Assembly (NCBI RefSeq): GCF_946482605.1
Contig: NZ_CAMLSE010000043.1
Span: 1-64,000 of the forward strand
DNA: 64,000 nt
Direction of reading: 5' to 3'
Origin: an uncultured Dyadobacter sp.
GTDB taxonomy: Bacteria; Bacteroidota; Bacteroidia; Cytophagales; Spirosomataceae
The notes under the pieces are model-generated. The model was not told the origin of the DNA and did no database searches. It saw nothing but the letters and a program-made list of their open reading frames with translations. Positions 33,958-42,971 of this stretch are shown piece after piece. Every line of letters begins with the position of its first letter. The first letter of the stretch is position 1. The translations under genes and the position numbers were made by a program.

Positions 33958-34812
33958 CTAAACGGCAAATTCATTTTCAGAGTGTCGGACCTGGGCAAAC
34001 ATGCCCATGTATTGATGAAGGCCCTCGCTGCAATATATGGATTTGTGCCGGAGCGCATCGGAAAGGTATTCCTCGTTTTCCAGGCACCCGCTCCGGTCCA
34101 CTTCCCGGTGATGGATATGGAAAACGACCCCGCCGAATTTGATCGCCCGTTTCCTCAGGCCTGCATTGAGCAGTCGTACGGCTATTTCGTTGTCTTCCCG
34201 TCCCCAGGCATGAAAAACTTCGTTGTAACCATTTACACGGATCAGGTCTTCTTTCCAGAAAGCCATGTTGCAACCCCGCAACGCAAAGATATCCCGGGAT
34301 TTGTATCGGTCGGCCATGTATTTACTTAACCAATTGATGCTAAAACGGTTACAAAAATTGCCCAGTCCCGATTTGAAGGGGTGAATACCGGGTTTCTGTA
34401 AACGCAGCAATTTTTCGGACAGCATTTGGTTCATCAACACCCTGCTGCCGGCAACAAATGTCCCGGGCTTGCTCAATGCGAGATGGTCTTTTACAAAATG
34501 CTTGTGCAAAACCAGGTCGCCGTCGATCTGGATGATGTATTCAAACGAGCTTGCCGCAATGGCCTTGTTGCGGATCTTGGAAAGTTGGAACCCTTCGTCT
34601 TCGTGCCAGATATGCACGAGCCGGACCGGGAAGGTCGGTCGCAGGGCATCGATGACCTCAGCGGTTTTTTCCGTCGAGCCATCGTCGGCAATAATCACTT
34701 CATCCGGCAATACCGACTGCTCTTTGATGCTCAGCAGGCAAAGCCGCAATGCCTCTGGCCAGTTATAGGTGGAAACGATCAGCGAGCTTCTAGAGAAGGT
34801 TTTCATATCCAT
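33958..34812 (-). CDS. Family 2 glycosyltransferase with GT7-type C-terminal part
   Basis: This 284-residue enzyme has a GT2 domain (SLIVSTYNWPEALRLCLLSI, EVIIADDGSTEKTAEVI, YIIQIDGDLVLHKHFV with the DGD metal site) and a galactosyltransferase-like C-terminal part (RGCNMAFWKEDLIRVNGYNE, AWGREDNEIAVRLLNAG, where the GREDNE motif is typical). This family acts in O-antigen or capsule assembly. It is a clear paralog of the next gene upstream (34790-35587), with which it overlaps by 23 bases. Confidence 0.9.
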   Translation of the reverse strand: MDMKTFSRSSLIVSTYNWPEALRLCLLSIKEQSVLPDEVIIADDGSTEKTAEVIDALRPTFPVRLVHIWHEDEGFQLSKIRNKAIAASSFEYIIQIDGDLVLHKHFVKDHLALSKPGTFVAGSRVLMNQMLSEKLLRLQKPGIHPFKSGLGNFCNRFSINWLSKYMADRYKSRDIFALRGCNMAFWKEDLIRVNGYNEVFHAWGREDNEIAVRLLNAGLRKRAIKFGGVVFHIHHREVDRSGCLENEEYLSDALRHKSIYCSEGLHQYMGMFAQVRHSENEFAV

Positions 34813-35587
34813 TAAGGCATCTTTTAACTTTTGTTACCAACGTGTCTTGAATTACTTGGCGATGAAGTGGCTCATTGGATCTTGGTAATTCCTGATGATG
34901 CAGATGATACTGTACCGCGCTTAGCTTCACTATTTTCTTAGCGATATTGTTATTAATAAACCTTGCTGCAAGCTCCTCGTCCTCATGGCCCCATCCGTTC
35001 AGCTCATTGTTGTAGCCATTGACCCGGAGGAAATCGTCTTTCCAGAAGGCAAGGTTGCTGCCGCGGACATTGGTGCTTTTCATTTCCTTGCGCTGTCCCA
35101 GCGAGCGGAATGCGGGTAATCGAATGGCATTGAGCCTGTTGTACACTCCGTTCGAATAGCAGCGGACATCCGTTCCCGGGCTTGCGAGCAACTGGTCGGT
35201 TTTGGCCGGGGTGAGGCGCGCGCGGCTGCCCCGTACGAAAGTGCCCGGTTCTGCGGCAGCAAGGTGGTCTGCTACAAAAGACCGATGCAATACCACGTCC
35301 CCGTCAACCTGTATCACATAGGTGCCCGTGCTCCGGCCGACAGCCATGTTCAAAATCCGGCTTTTTCTGAAACCGAGATCCTCCTGCCAGACATGCACCA
35401 GCGGAACAGGGAATTTTTGCTGCATCTCATTCACCATCACTTGAGTCCTTCTGTCTGATCCATCATCGGCCACTATGACTTCCGTCGGTAAAATTCTTTG
35501 CTTTGTAACACTTAATAGGTTGCATTGCAGCGCTTCCGCCCAATTATAGGTGGCTATGACAAGCGAGGTTGCCGGAGCAGAATCCAT
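34790..35587 (-). CDS. Family 2 glycosyltransferase with GT7-type C-terminal part (paralog)
   Basis: This 265-residue paralog of the gene at 33958-34812 keeps the same motifs: TSLVIATYNWAEALQCNLLSV, EVIVADDGSDRRTQVMV, YVIQVDGDVVLHRSFV (the DGD site), RGSNLAFWKDDFLRVNGYNN and GWGHEDEELAARFINN. The pair probably came from a tandem duplication. It is the first gene of the minus-strand glycan set. The 928 bases upstream have no convincing gene. Confidence 0.9.
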   Translation of the reverse strand: MDSAPATSLVIATYNWAEALQCNLLSVTKQRILPTEVIVADDGSDRRTQVMVNEMQQKFPVPLVHVWQEDLGFRKSRILNMAVGRSTGTYVIQVDGDVVLHRSFVADHLAAAEPGTFVRGSRARLTPAKTDQLLASPGTDVRCYSNGVYNRLNAIRLPAFRSLGQRKEMKSTNVRGSNLAFWKDDFLRVNGYNNELNGWGHEDEELAARFINNNIAKKIVKLSAVQYHLHHQELPRSNEPLHRQVIQDTLVTKVKRCLNGYENLL

Positions 35588-36515
35588 TGATCATGCAAAT
35601 TTTTTTCCATAAATACCTTTATGACCGCACAGGCGGTATCGCTAAGCCCGGAAACTCATGATGTCACCGATTTTACAGGCAGGTATACCAAACACGTGAC
35701 ACACATGTACGAGCCATGGTTGTAACCGGTCGACATTCTGTTCGGTCAAGTGGCATTTGCCCACCTGGGGACACGATTTTCGGGACTAAGCGGTAAGGTT
35801 AACTGAGATACGTTCGGTTACTTGGGTTGGTATACGTTTGCCGGCTCAGGGATCGGGCCAGCCGTGATGGGCTGAAAGGTGAAATATTGATAGGGGACAT
35901 GGTTTGTTATTTTGTTAGGGATTAATTGTCTTGAAACAGCATAAAGATCTAAAAAGTATGAGAATTACAATGATGCGATTTCTAATTTTTTTTTAATTTC
36001 TTTGACATCCCTTCTCCTTCGTCCCGCTAAGTGTAAATGGATGCCGCAAGATTGTCTTCAAGACGTATCCGCGCGTGATGGAGCTATGCTAATGAATGCA
36101 AATATGTCATTGGAGTAATTGTTAGCCGGATAGCGTGGATGGTGAATTAATTTTTCCAAAATAATCCGCTGATACACACCATTTAGTGTCTATTTTGGCT
36201 AGGCTTGACATTTGATATTTAGAGGTTTCTCAATGGAGATCATAGATAAAATGTCAATATCGTACAATTGTCTGCCCGCCGGAGAAGAAGTGGCTGCGAG
36301 ATTCCGAGCTTGCCAGTCGGGAAAAATGGTTTGAGATCCGCGACGAAATATTTGCCGGCGATGAAGGTGTATCGACCTGGTAGATCCGTCCTGCCTGGGC
36401 GACGCAGAAGGGAAAACGGCAGTGCGTCAGAAAGTCCGGTTACGCCCTGCCCTCATGTACTGCGGGCAGGGCGTAACCGGGCTTTCTGACGGAGACGTAT
36501 CCGGGTTCAGTGAGT
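35588..36515. other. 928-base region without a convincing gene
   Basis: I see no complete gene here. Between 36246 and 36383 a plus-strand frame without ATG reads ...CPPEKKWLRDSELASREKW and EIRDEIFAGDEGVSTW then TAG, which looks protein-like and may be the tail of a lost gene. From 36425 to 36491 lies a 28-bp hairpin (listed apart). The rest (35588-36240) is AT-rich and plain. The region borders the two-gene island at 36516-41491 and could be a site of past insertion and deletion. Confidence 0.5.
36425..36491 (-). terminator. 28-bp near-perfect hairpin downstream of the receiver-membrane gene
   Basis: The arms 36425-36452 (starts CGTCAGAAAGTCCGG) and 36464-36491 (ends CTTTCTGACG) match at 27 of 28 positions around an 11-base loop; the one mismatch is a G-T wobble pair in one strand's RNA. 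It is 25 bases past the stop at 36516. A short T run (GTTTTCCC on the minus strand) follows. It is unusually long for a terminator. Confidence 0.65.
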
Positions 36516-37649
36516 CTACTTTTTATGTCCGTGCGACAAGTTGAGGTAAATGTAATAGCCCACAAGGATAAAAATGCCTGCAAAATAACTGCCGAGTTTG
36601 GTCAGAAAAACCGCAGCACTGTAGTCGGAATAGGAATCTATATGCTCTATCATCTTTAAAAAGAGGAAAGATGCGAGGCTGGATATGAACAGTTTTTTAG
36701 AGAACATCATCAATTTGCTTCCCTCCTCAATGTCTTTCGGGGCCAGCGGGTCATCGAGTATGTACCCGCGCAAGGAATGCTTGTAAAGCGCAAAAAGGCT
36801 CACAATGATCAGCAGGGGGAGAAATGCGGTGAAGGCGTATTCGGCTACATGTATCAGGTCGTCGAAATACTGATAATAGCTGTACAGGAGTCGCCAGCCG
36901 CCCAGGGCGAATGAAATGACGATCAGGATGTAAAAAATGTAAATGATAAACTTATCGGTCACTTCTGAAAACCAGCTGCTTAGCTTGTAGCGCTCAAATT
37001 CCGCCCATCTGCTAAGGCTTTCGGGAAACCCGATCCGTTTCCGTTTGGCAGGGGGAGGGCCGGGCCTATCGCTGTTTTGCTCTTTTGGTTCGGCCTTTTC
37101 GAAATGCCCGCTGCCAACCGTGCCGTTGGTGTGTGACCCTGCTTCGGCATTCACAGTGCCTTCCTTGGATGCGGTGGCGAACACTTGCTGCTCCGACAAT
37201 ACCGTTTTTTTTGAATTAATAAGCCCAAAACCAAATACATCCGCTATTTTGTATTTAACGTCTGCATGCAAATGCGGCGATTTATTTATTTGCAGATTCT
37301 CATCTACATAGCTTTTGATGCGTTTGCTGTAATAGTAGACCACGGTATCGGGGTAATCTACATCCAGCAGATTGGTCTTAACAGTCATTCCCGACTGGTC
37401 GGCCCACCGGTTGTCGTCAAAGCAAATGTCAAGTATTACAATATTGGGATTGAATTCCACTACATAATTTTTGATTTTCCCGAAGTTTTTATCGTTTGGT
37501 TTGTTCGCATAATATACCATCGAGTTCGAGAACCTGTTAAATTCATCTCCTGGGGTAGGGTAGATGTCGACGTCATATTTGGCCAGTTCATAATAGATTA
37601 TTTTAAAATAGGTTTCGTCATCTTCAAAAATCAGGATCTTGTTTTTCAT
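36516..37649 (-). CDS. Receiver-domain protein with four C-terminal membrane helices
   Basis: I do not know a named family for this 377-residue protein. Residues 1-125 look like a response-regulator receiver: KILIFEDDETYFKII with acidic pocket Asp10/Asp11, NPNIVILDICFDD with candidate phospho-Asp74, and VVYYYSKR with Ser108/Lys109. A variable linker (about 145-210, rich in Gly, Pro, Lys) leads to four hydrophobic helices at about 233-252, 270-290, 318-338 and 348-370. The ATG at 37649 overlaps the stop of the 1281-residue gene (ATGA), so the two are translationally coupled; the longer open frame has no family support. I infer a membrane effector switched by phosphorylation from the partner. 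Confidence 0.7.
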   Translation of the reverse strand: MKNKILIFEDDETYFKIIYYELAKYDVDIYPTPGDEFNRFSNSMVYYANKPNDKNFGKIKNYVVEFNPNIVILDICFDDNRWADQSGMTVKTNLLDVDYPDTVVYYYSKRIKSYVDENLQINKSPHLHADVKYKIADVFGFGLINSKKTVLSEQQVFATASKEGTVNAEAGSHTNGTVGSGHFEKAEPKEQNSDRPGPPPAKRKRIGFPESLSRWAEFERYKLSSWFSEVTDKFIIYIFYILIVISFALGGWRLLYSYYQYFDDLIHVAEYAFTAFLPLLIIVSLFALYKHSLRGYILDDPLAPKDIEEGSKLMMFSKKLFISSLASFLFLKMIEHIDSYSDYSAAVFLTKLGSYFAGIFILVGYYIYLNLSHGHKK

Positions 37650-40600
37650 CGGAGGATTATTGAGATCGTAAATAATTTTGAGGTTTCGTTGAAAGTTTGC
37701 ATCAATGGCTCCATTCCGCAACTGCGCAACAGGTAATTACACATATCTTTTCCCCCATTCGTCTTTATGACTTCCGGATGTTGGCAAATATGAGGATCAT
37801 ATCGGTTCGAGAAAGAGAGCATTTTATCATCAAGTGAAATTTCGAAAATGTGATCACAGTCAGGAATCGTGAGCGAGTACTTACGCATGTTGATCATCAA
37901 TTCCGGAATTACCTGTTCGAAAATGACAAGTGGTAATTCAAACTCTTTGACATTTACGAGAAGTGATGGATTAACAAGAATGCGACGGGCCAGGTGAGGA
38001 ATCGACGCAATTCTTGAAAAAAGACTGCTTAAATCTCCCTCATTATATTTCTCTATTTCCTTCGCATCTGCGAAGCTGTTTCTGTTATCATTGATATTTA
38101 ATCTGCTAACTGACCGGATGTGCCTGTAAATAGTTTTGTGGATGAATTTGATGATCACCATGTCATCATAATTGATGATAGCTTGGTCGTCGTCCTCACC
38201 TTTTTCGTTCACAATGTAATCCAGTGCATCAAAGTATTTACCCACCATGTGTTCCATGGCGTTCTTGGCCTGAAGTTCACGTTTGCCTTCCAAAAGACCG
38301 ATAAATGCTCCGTTTTCAAACTGGGACATCAAATACTGCAACAACTCGTCTTTGACAAGAAGCAGGTTCCTTAACCGCTCGATGTTAATGAAGTCGATCA
38401 GATTCGTTGTAGTGGCTGGTTTGTCCATCGAGATGATCAGTACGGCGTGGCCGCGCGATAGTCGGTCATCAGCCATATCCACCTCCGCTAGACGTAAGTA
38501 TAATAAGAGTCCGGAATTGGTGTTCACCAGGTTGGATGCGTGAATGTCCTCCCGTATTGCCTCATTAATATCTATTTCATCGTATCGGTCATCATTTCCT
38601 TTTGTGCCCGAACCTCGACGATACTTGTTGGAAAATGACTCGTAGATTCCGTCCTGGCCTTTTGCAATCGCCAGGAAAGTTTGAAGATTATCCTGGGTCT
38701 GATCGTGAATTCCCTTTAATAAATTATATGCTAAGCCCTTGGTGCTTACTCCGCTCAGTGAATCGTAATCGGGCGACGATTTGATGGAATAAATGTTGGG
38801 TGCCATACCTTCTGCAATTTCATCGGCTGTGATACCATCGTAGTCACGAAATTCTATGCAAAAAGAGAAGCTCAGTTCTCCATCGGACACGATCTTACAG
38901 GCGCTCTTTAAAATTTCAAGAATATCCTCGTCGAAGCTGACAGAAACCTGGGTCTTTTGCTTGATGAGCCTTACTGTTTTGAGCATGTGGGTCACAGAGT
39001 TCGCCACGATGCGCGGGATTTCCCTCTTGAATTCATGCATTCCTACGTTTTCCTTCGATTTTTTCAGAAAATCCTGCAAATTCTTAACTGTGATGTTTGC
39101 CCGGGAAGATGCATGGTGAAAGTACCTTTGCTCAATAAACTGATCGAGATTCACGTCGTTAAACGTTGAATTAGGGATTGCTTTGAAATCTTCCTTGATC
39201 TCACTGAGAATGTTGGAGTTTTCGGATTTCAGAATTCGCCCGAATTGATAAAACTTGTCTGCAAAAGTGGCGGAAATGGATTGAGAATTGTTGCTGATCG
39301 CACGGGGCAACAACTCTTTGCTGTTTAACAGTTCTTCCAGTTTGATCGCCCGTTCGGGGCTATTCAATATCAGCTCTTTATAATACCGGACGAAAGTGTT
39401 AAAAGAAACGTAGTTTGTTTTATAGTTTTCAAATATTTTTTTGAGGCATAATATGAACTCGGTAGATATCATCAGGTTGGAATTCAGTTCTACCGACCTT
39501 TTGATGTAGAAGTTGAATTTGGTCAATTTTACTTCGCTGTATCCGCTGACTGCTATTTCCTGCATCATTTCAAGGATACGCGTTTCAACAAACTTTGAAA
39601 CGGCAAAGTATAAGTCTTTATAGAATTTAAATGGTGATTGTGAAAGCGTTTTGATGATGATCTCATTCGTATCACTTACCGGACCAGGGTAATATACGCT
39701 CGACTTATCCGTTACCCAGGAAATGAGCAGATGCAGGTCATCAATGGTAAAGCTTTCTATTTTAGGGATATTTTTAAATTCAAAAAACCACGCACTTATT
39801 TCATGGGTAACCCTGAGCTTCTGAAGGTACCTGCTTCGCTTGTCAGGTCCATATCCTTCATTGGCTATCCTCAGATCTTCAATGGCCATCGCACGCCCAT
39901 CGAAAAGCTTTCGTTTAATGTCAACTTTCAGAAAGTCAAAATGGCATTCCCTGGACATGTTGATCAGGATATTATTGATCTCATTAATTGGATTGCCGCT
40001 GTATTCGGCATCAACGACGGGAGCGTTGATCTTTGAAAAGGCAATAAAACACTTATCATCTTTATTGGATGAAGAATATAGTTTTCGTAAAATCTCCCTT
40101 TTAGAAAAAGTAGTGGTTCTGTCTATGAAAGTGAACAAAGCATCGAACCCTTTTTCGAAAGGATTACTCGCCTTGAGATAATCGCTGATCAGTTTGAAGG
40201 TCTTGCCCCGGGAAATAACATAATCGAAGAAAAATACCCTATCGTATCTTTCAATGGAATGCACGTTGTCATAGAGGAAGTTCTCAATGAACTCGATGTG
40301 CGGATTGACGGCTTTAATGGATATCACTTTGCCCTCGAATAAAGGCAATGCACAGAAATCTTCCATGAAGCGCGACGATGAGCCATTGGACGGTGTAATG
40401 ATCAGGATGTTTTCCGTTTTGATGTTGTCGCTCAGATAACGTTCCCGCAGCTGCCCGGAAAAGAATTCCAGAATCTCCTCTTTGTTATTTTGATAGAACG
40501 TATCCGTTTCGATAAAGTGACGGTAACTAGTTGAATCATGGTCGAGATGGCCGTATAAATGACCAGTTTTCTCGGTGTTTTTAAATACATCGTTGAAGTC

Positions 40601-41491
40601 CTGCGTCTTTATTTCGCCCCTTCTATTTTTGAATTTTGGTAGCCCGAAAATCAGATTGGGCGTGTCCCTGTTGATCCGGGTTGGAAATAGCACTTCGGAA
40701 CTGCTCAGTTCTTTGGGTGGAAAACAGAGCGGGCAGTTTTCCGCTAAATACAGATCGGATTCCAGGCTGATGAGGTAATGCCCCAGGAATGGTTCGCTTG
40801 TATCTCTGGGCGAGAGTTCAATGACACCGTCGGTAATCCGTATCCACCCGAAACTCCGGTAAAGTTTGGAAAGGTCGGCCATCCTGCTTTCGCCGGATTG
40901 AAGGTTTTCGGAAGTAAAATCGATAGTCTTTTCTTTATCCGTGTAAAAAAACGGCAGCTTCCTGTCGGCCGCAAGGAAGACGGAAATGATCTGCGGGATG
41001 ACATTTATTTCTCCGACCTTATCCGCTTTTCTGATAAACTCGATGATTTCAAACGCCGTGGCAAAAGTGCATGAAAGCGGCAGGATGATGAGAATGTTTT
41101 TTTTGAGCTCCGGCTGATAGAGGAACGACAACTCGCTGGACCGGTTATCGACAATGGCATAATTGCATCGCCCGCTTTCACCCACCCCGCTGTTGAGTAT
41201 ATCGGTAGTTGCCTTTAATGTGATCGCAAAGAAATCGCCGGAGCCAATTATCGATAGCTGTTGTATCGGTATTTGCAGAGCTGTTATTTTTTTGGCGATA
41301 TGGTTCGCGATCTGAACGGAGTTCGGTACACTGGACAGGTATTTCTTGGCATAGTAGAATTGCTTGATGTGCAACTGTCGGCCGACCTCGAAATGTGGAT
41401 TTGACAGGAGAAAACCTCCTTGATGGAAATCCCTTCTCATCTCCTCCTTTATTTCCGATAAGTCGTCGAATGGGCTTTGTTCAGGGTGCAT
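37646..41491 (-). CDS. 1281-residue protein: two PRTase-like domains, GAF-like region and histidine-kinase-like C-terminus
   Basis: This giant cytoplasmic protein matches no single family I know. By eye: a PRTase-like fold at about 55-185 (NILIILPLSCTFATAFEIIE in place of the PRPP loop); CPLC at 253-256; a second PRTase-like fold at about 330-480 (NILIITPSNGSSSRF, then RVFFFDYVISRGKTFKLI at 418-435). Next come a helical middle, a possible GAF region (about 855-1050), a helix with NAMEHMVGKY (His1081) like a dimerisation/phospho-acceptor helix, and an ATPase-like end with VIPELMINMRKYS as N box, LSFSNRYDP and GGKDMCNYLL. Neither PRPP loop is canonical. The DNA is visibly richer in A/T than the surrounding genes, which suggests transfer. 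It is coupled by ATGA to the receiver-membrane gene. Confidence 0.7.
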   Translation of the reverse strand: MHPEQSPFDDLSEIKEEMRRDFHQGGFLLSNPHFEVGRQLHIKQFYYAKKYLSSVPNSVQIANHIAKKITALQIPIQQLSIIGSGDFFAITLKATTDILNSGVGESGRCNYAIVDNRSSELSFLYQPELKKNILIILPLSCTFATAFEIIEFIRKADKVGEINVIPQIISVFLAADRKLPFFYTDKEKTIDFTSENLQSGESRMADLSKLYRSFGWIRITDGVIELSPRDTSEPFLGHYLISLESDLYLAENCPLCFPPKELSSSEVLFPTRINRDTPNLIFGLPKFKNRRGEIKTQDFNDVFKNTEKTGHLYGHLDHDSTSYRHFIETDTFYQNNKEEILEFFSGQLRERYLSDNIKTENILIITPSNGSSSRFMEDFCALPLFEGKVISIKAVNPHIEFIENFLYDNVHSIERYDRVFFFDYVISRGKTFKLISDYLKASNPFEKGFDALFTFIDRTTTFSKREILRKLYSSSNKDDKCFIAFSKINAPVVDAEYSGNPINEINNILINMSRECHFDFLKVDIKRKLFDGRAMAIEDLRIANEGYGPDKRSRYLQKLRVTHEISAWFFEFKNIPKIESFTIDDLHLLISWVTDKSSVYYPGPVSDTNEIIIKTLSQSPFKFYKDLYFAVSKFVETRILEMMQEIAVSGYSEVKLTKFNFYIKRSVELNSNLMISTEFILCLKKIFENYKTNYVSFNTFVRYYKELILNSPERAIKLEELLNSKELLPRAISNNSQSISATFADKFYQFGRILKSENSNILSEIKEDFKAIPNSTFNDVNLDQFIEQRYFHHASSRANITVKNLQDFLKKSKENVGMHEFKREIPRIVANSVTHMLKTVRLIKQKTQVSVSFDEDILEILKSACKIVSDGELSFSFCIEFRDYDGITADEIAEGMAPNIYSIKSSPDYDSLSGVSTKGLAYNLLKGIHDQTQDNLQTFLAIAKGQDGIYESFSNKYRRGSGTKGNDDRYDEIDINEAIREDIHASNLVNTNSGLLLYLRLAEVDMADDRLSRGHAVLIISMDKPATTTNLIDFINIERLRNLLLVKDELLQYLMSQFENGAFIGLLEGKRELQAKNAMEHMVGKYFDALDYIVNEKGEDDDQAIINYDDMVIIKFIHKTIYRHIRSVSRLNINDNRNSFADAKEIEKYNEGDLSSLFSRIASIPHLARRILVNPSLLVNVKEFELPLVIFEQVIPELMINMRKYSLTIPDCDHIFEISLDDKMLSFSNRYDPHICQHPEVIKTNGGKDMCNYLLRSCGMEPLMQTFNETSKLFTISIILR

Positions 41492-41821
41492 ATGCTTTTG
41501 ATTGAGTCGGGTTTAACGGTCTTGACTATCCTTTTCAGGGTAAAGTATACGGCATCGGCATTCCCCTCTGGATATTACTATTCAGAAGAGTCAATTCAAC
41601 TGGGTTGTTGCGAAGAAATGCGGGTTGTGAAGCATTATCGGATCGCTACGATATGTGGTCACAGTAAGCATTGTCGCCTGAACGGTATGGGTGGGTTATA
41701 AGGGTAAGGGGTCGCCGGGTTACATCGGCGATCATTAACCTAAACAACGGATGTTGTGTTTTTTACTGTTGTAACGGGCGGAAACTCCCGACAGATTTGC
41801 AGGAAGGTAAATAGATGAGTT
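41492..41821. other. 330-base intergenic region, no gene seen
   Basis: This gap is upstream of the 1281-residue gene and downstream of the FMN-binding-like gene. A plus-strand frame of 74 codons overlapping it has no family features and is probably chance. TCGCCG (41712-41717) and CGGCGA (41726-41731) form a small dyad that might end transcription of the minus-strand SusCD operon. I see no sigma-54-type element. Confidence 0.5.
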
Positions 41822-42964
41822 TCAGTTCGTACGCGCTTCGTACCGGGTGATCTGTGCCCGGATCGCCGGATCCTCCACATGGGCTTCTTTGAGGAAGCTG
41901 AGGGCTTTGGACGAGATGAATTTATTCTCCTTTTGAAGCAATTTGGCCACGATGCGGCAGGTCTCGGGATCGCTGACTTTCAAATGCTGGTATATCGCCA
42001 GCACATCCCCGATGAGTTCCCCGTTGAGCTGGGGGAGCAGGCTGTTGAGCCGGTCCTTTGCGGCTGAATGCAGGACAGGCACTTGTTTCAATTTGCCGAT
42101 CAGCAGCTTTCTCTTACTGTAATCCCCATTTCTGAATTTCTCGACCAGGGCGAGCTGCATGGCTTCGGGACGGAGATGCTTTGCATTGATTGCGTTCAGC
42201 GCTCTTTCCGATAGCGTATAGTTCTCACTGTCGGCGAGTTTCAGCAAGGTTTCGCTGAGTTCGGGCGAAAGGCTTACATAATCATCGATGTGATTGAGGG
42301 CCCACAGCCTGTCCGACGGGTCGGGGCTTTGAAGAATGTGCAGGATCAGTTCGGGCGATAAGGACTGAATGGTCAGTTCGGCGACGCGGTCACGGGTGGT
42401 GCCGTAAATGAAGTGCCACATTTTGTAGGTGGTAAATGCTGCCCCTTTCACAATGTATTCCAGCACGCTTTTGGAAGTGGCGGAGGTAACGGCGTCCACT
42501 CCCTTCACCGAAAGCGGTGGCTTGGCAACCAGCTCCTCGTAGGACATTTTGCCCAGGGGCGATTGCGGGTCGGCCAGCAGCGCGTTGAGCCGCCGGTAGT
42601 CGTCGGTGTCGAAGGGATCATGGTCTGTCTTACTGAGATACTCCCCGGACGGTAATTCGATGCCCAGGTACCGGCCGGTGATGTTCCAGTAAATATCGAC
42701 GTCGAGTGCACGGCATTGGCCGTCGAAGCACACGCTTGCCCGGAGCTTTCTGTGATAGGATACCGGGTAGCCTTCCGGTGAAAGGCTTTGAAAAAGGGTG
42801 TCGTCCGGCAGCTCGTCCCTGAAATCAAATGTAAATGGCCGGACCTTCACAGCCTCGAATGGCAGGGTAGCGGACAGGAAATACCTGGTGCGTTGCCCCG
42901 GACCAAAGCCCGAAGCAACGCATGCCAGTAATAACCACAAAACAATTACACCGTATTTGCCCAT
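41822..42964 (-). CDS. Exported protein with FMN-binding-like motif and HEAT-like repeats
   Basis: This 380-residue protein starts with a Sec-type signal peptide (MGKYGVIVLWLLLACVASG). The N-terminal part holds VKGVDAVTSATSKSV (about 153-167), close to the DAVSGAT-T/S flavin-attachment motif of FMN-binding domains, with a serine or threonine that could carry FMN. The C-terminal half (about 190-380) is a set of short helical pairs (LHILQSPDPSDRLWALNHID, LLKLADSENYTLSERALNAI) like HEAT repeats. I chose the ATG at 42964, which is 7 bases after the FAD-oxidoreductase stop. It is the last gene of the first SusCD operon and may pass electrons with the upstream FAD enzyme. Confidence 0.7.
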   Translation of the reverse strand: MGKYGVIVLWLLLACVASGFGPGQRTRYFLSATLPFEAVKVRPFTFDFRDELPDDTLFQSLSPEGYPVSYHRKLRASVCFDGQCRALDVDIYWNITGRYLGIELPSGEYLSKTDHDPFDTDDYRRLNALLADPQSPLGKMSYEELVAKPPLSVKGVDAVTSATSKSVLEYIVKGAAFTTYKMWHFIYGTTRDRVAELTIQSLSPELILHILQSPDPSDRLWALNHIDDYVSLSPELSETLLKLADSENYTLSERALNAINAKHLRPEAMQLALVEKFRNGDYSKRKLLIGKLKQVPVLHSAAKDRLNSLLPQLNGELIGDVLAIYQHLKVSDPETCRIVAKLLQKENKFISSKALSFLKEAHVEDPAIRAQITRYEARTN

Positions 42965-42971
42965 TGTTTTT

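Noticed and set aside
41477..41701. 74-codon plus-strand frame before the 1281-residue gene
   Set aside because: It has no recognisable motif or conserved start context and overlaps the start of the giant gene.
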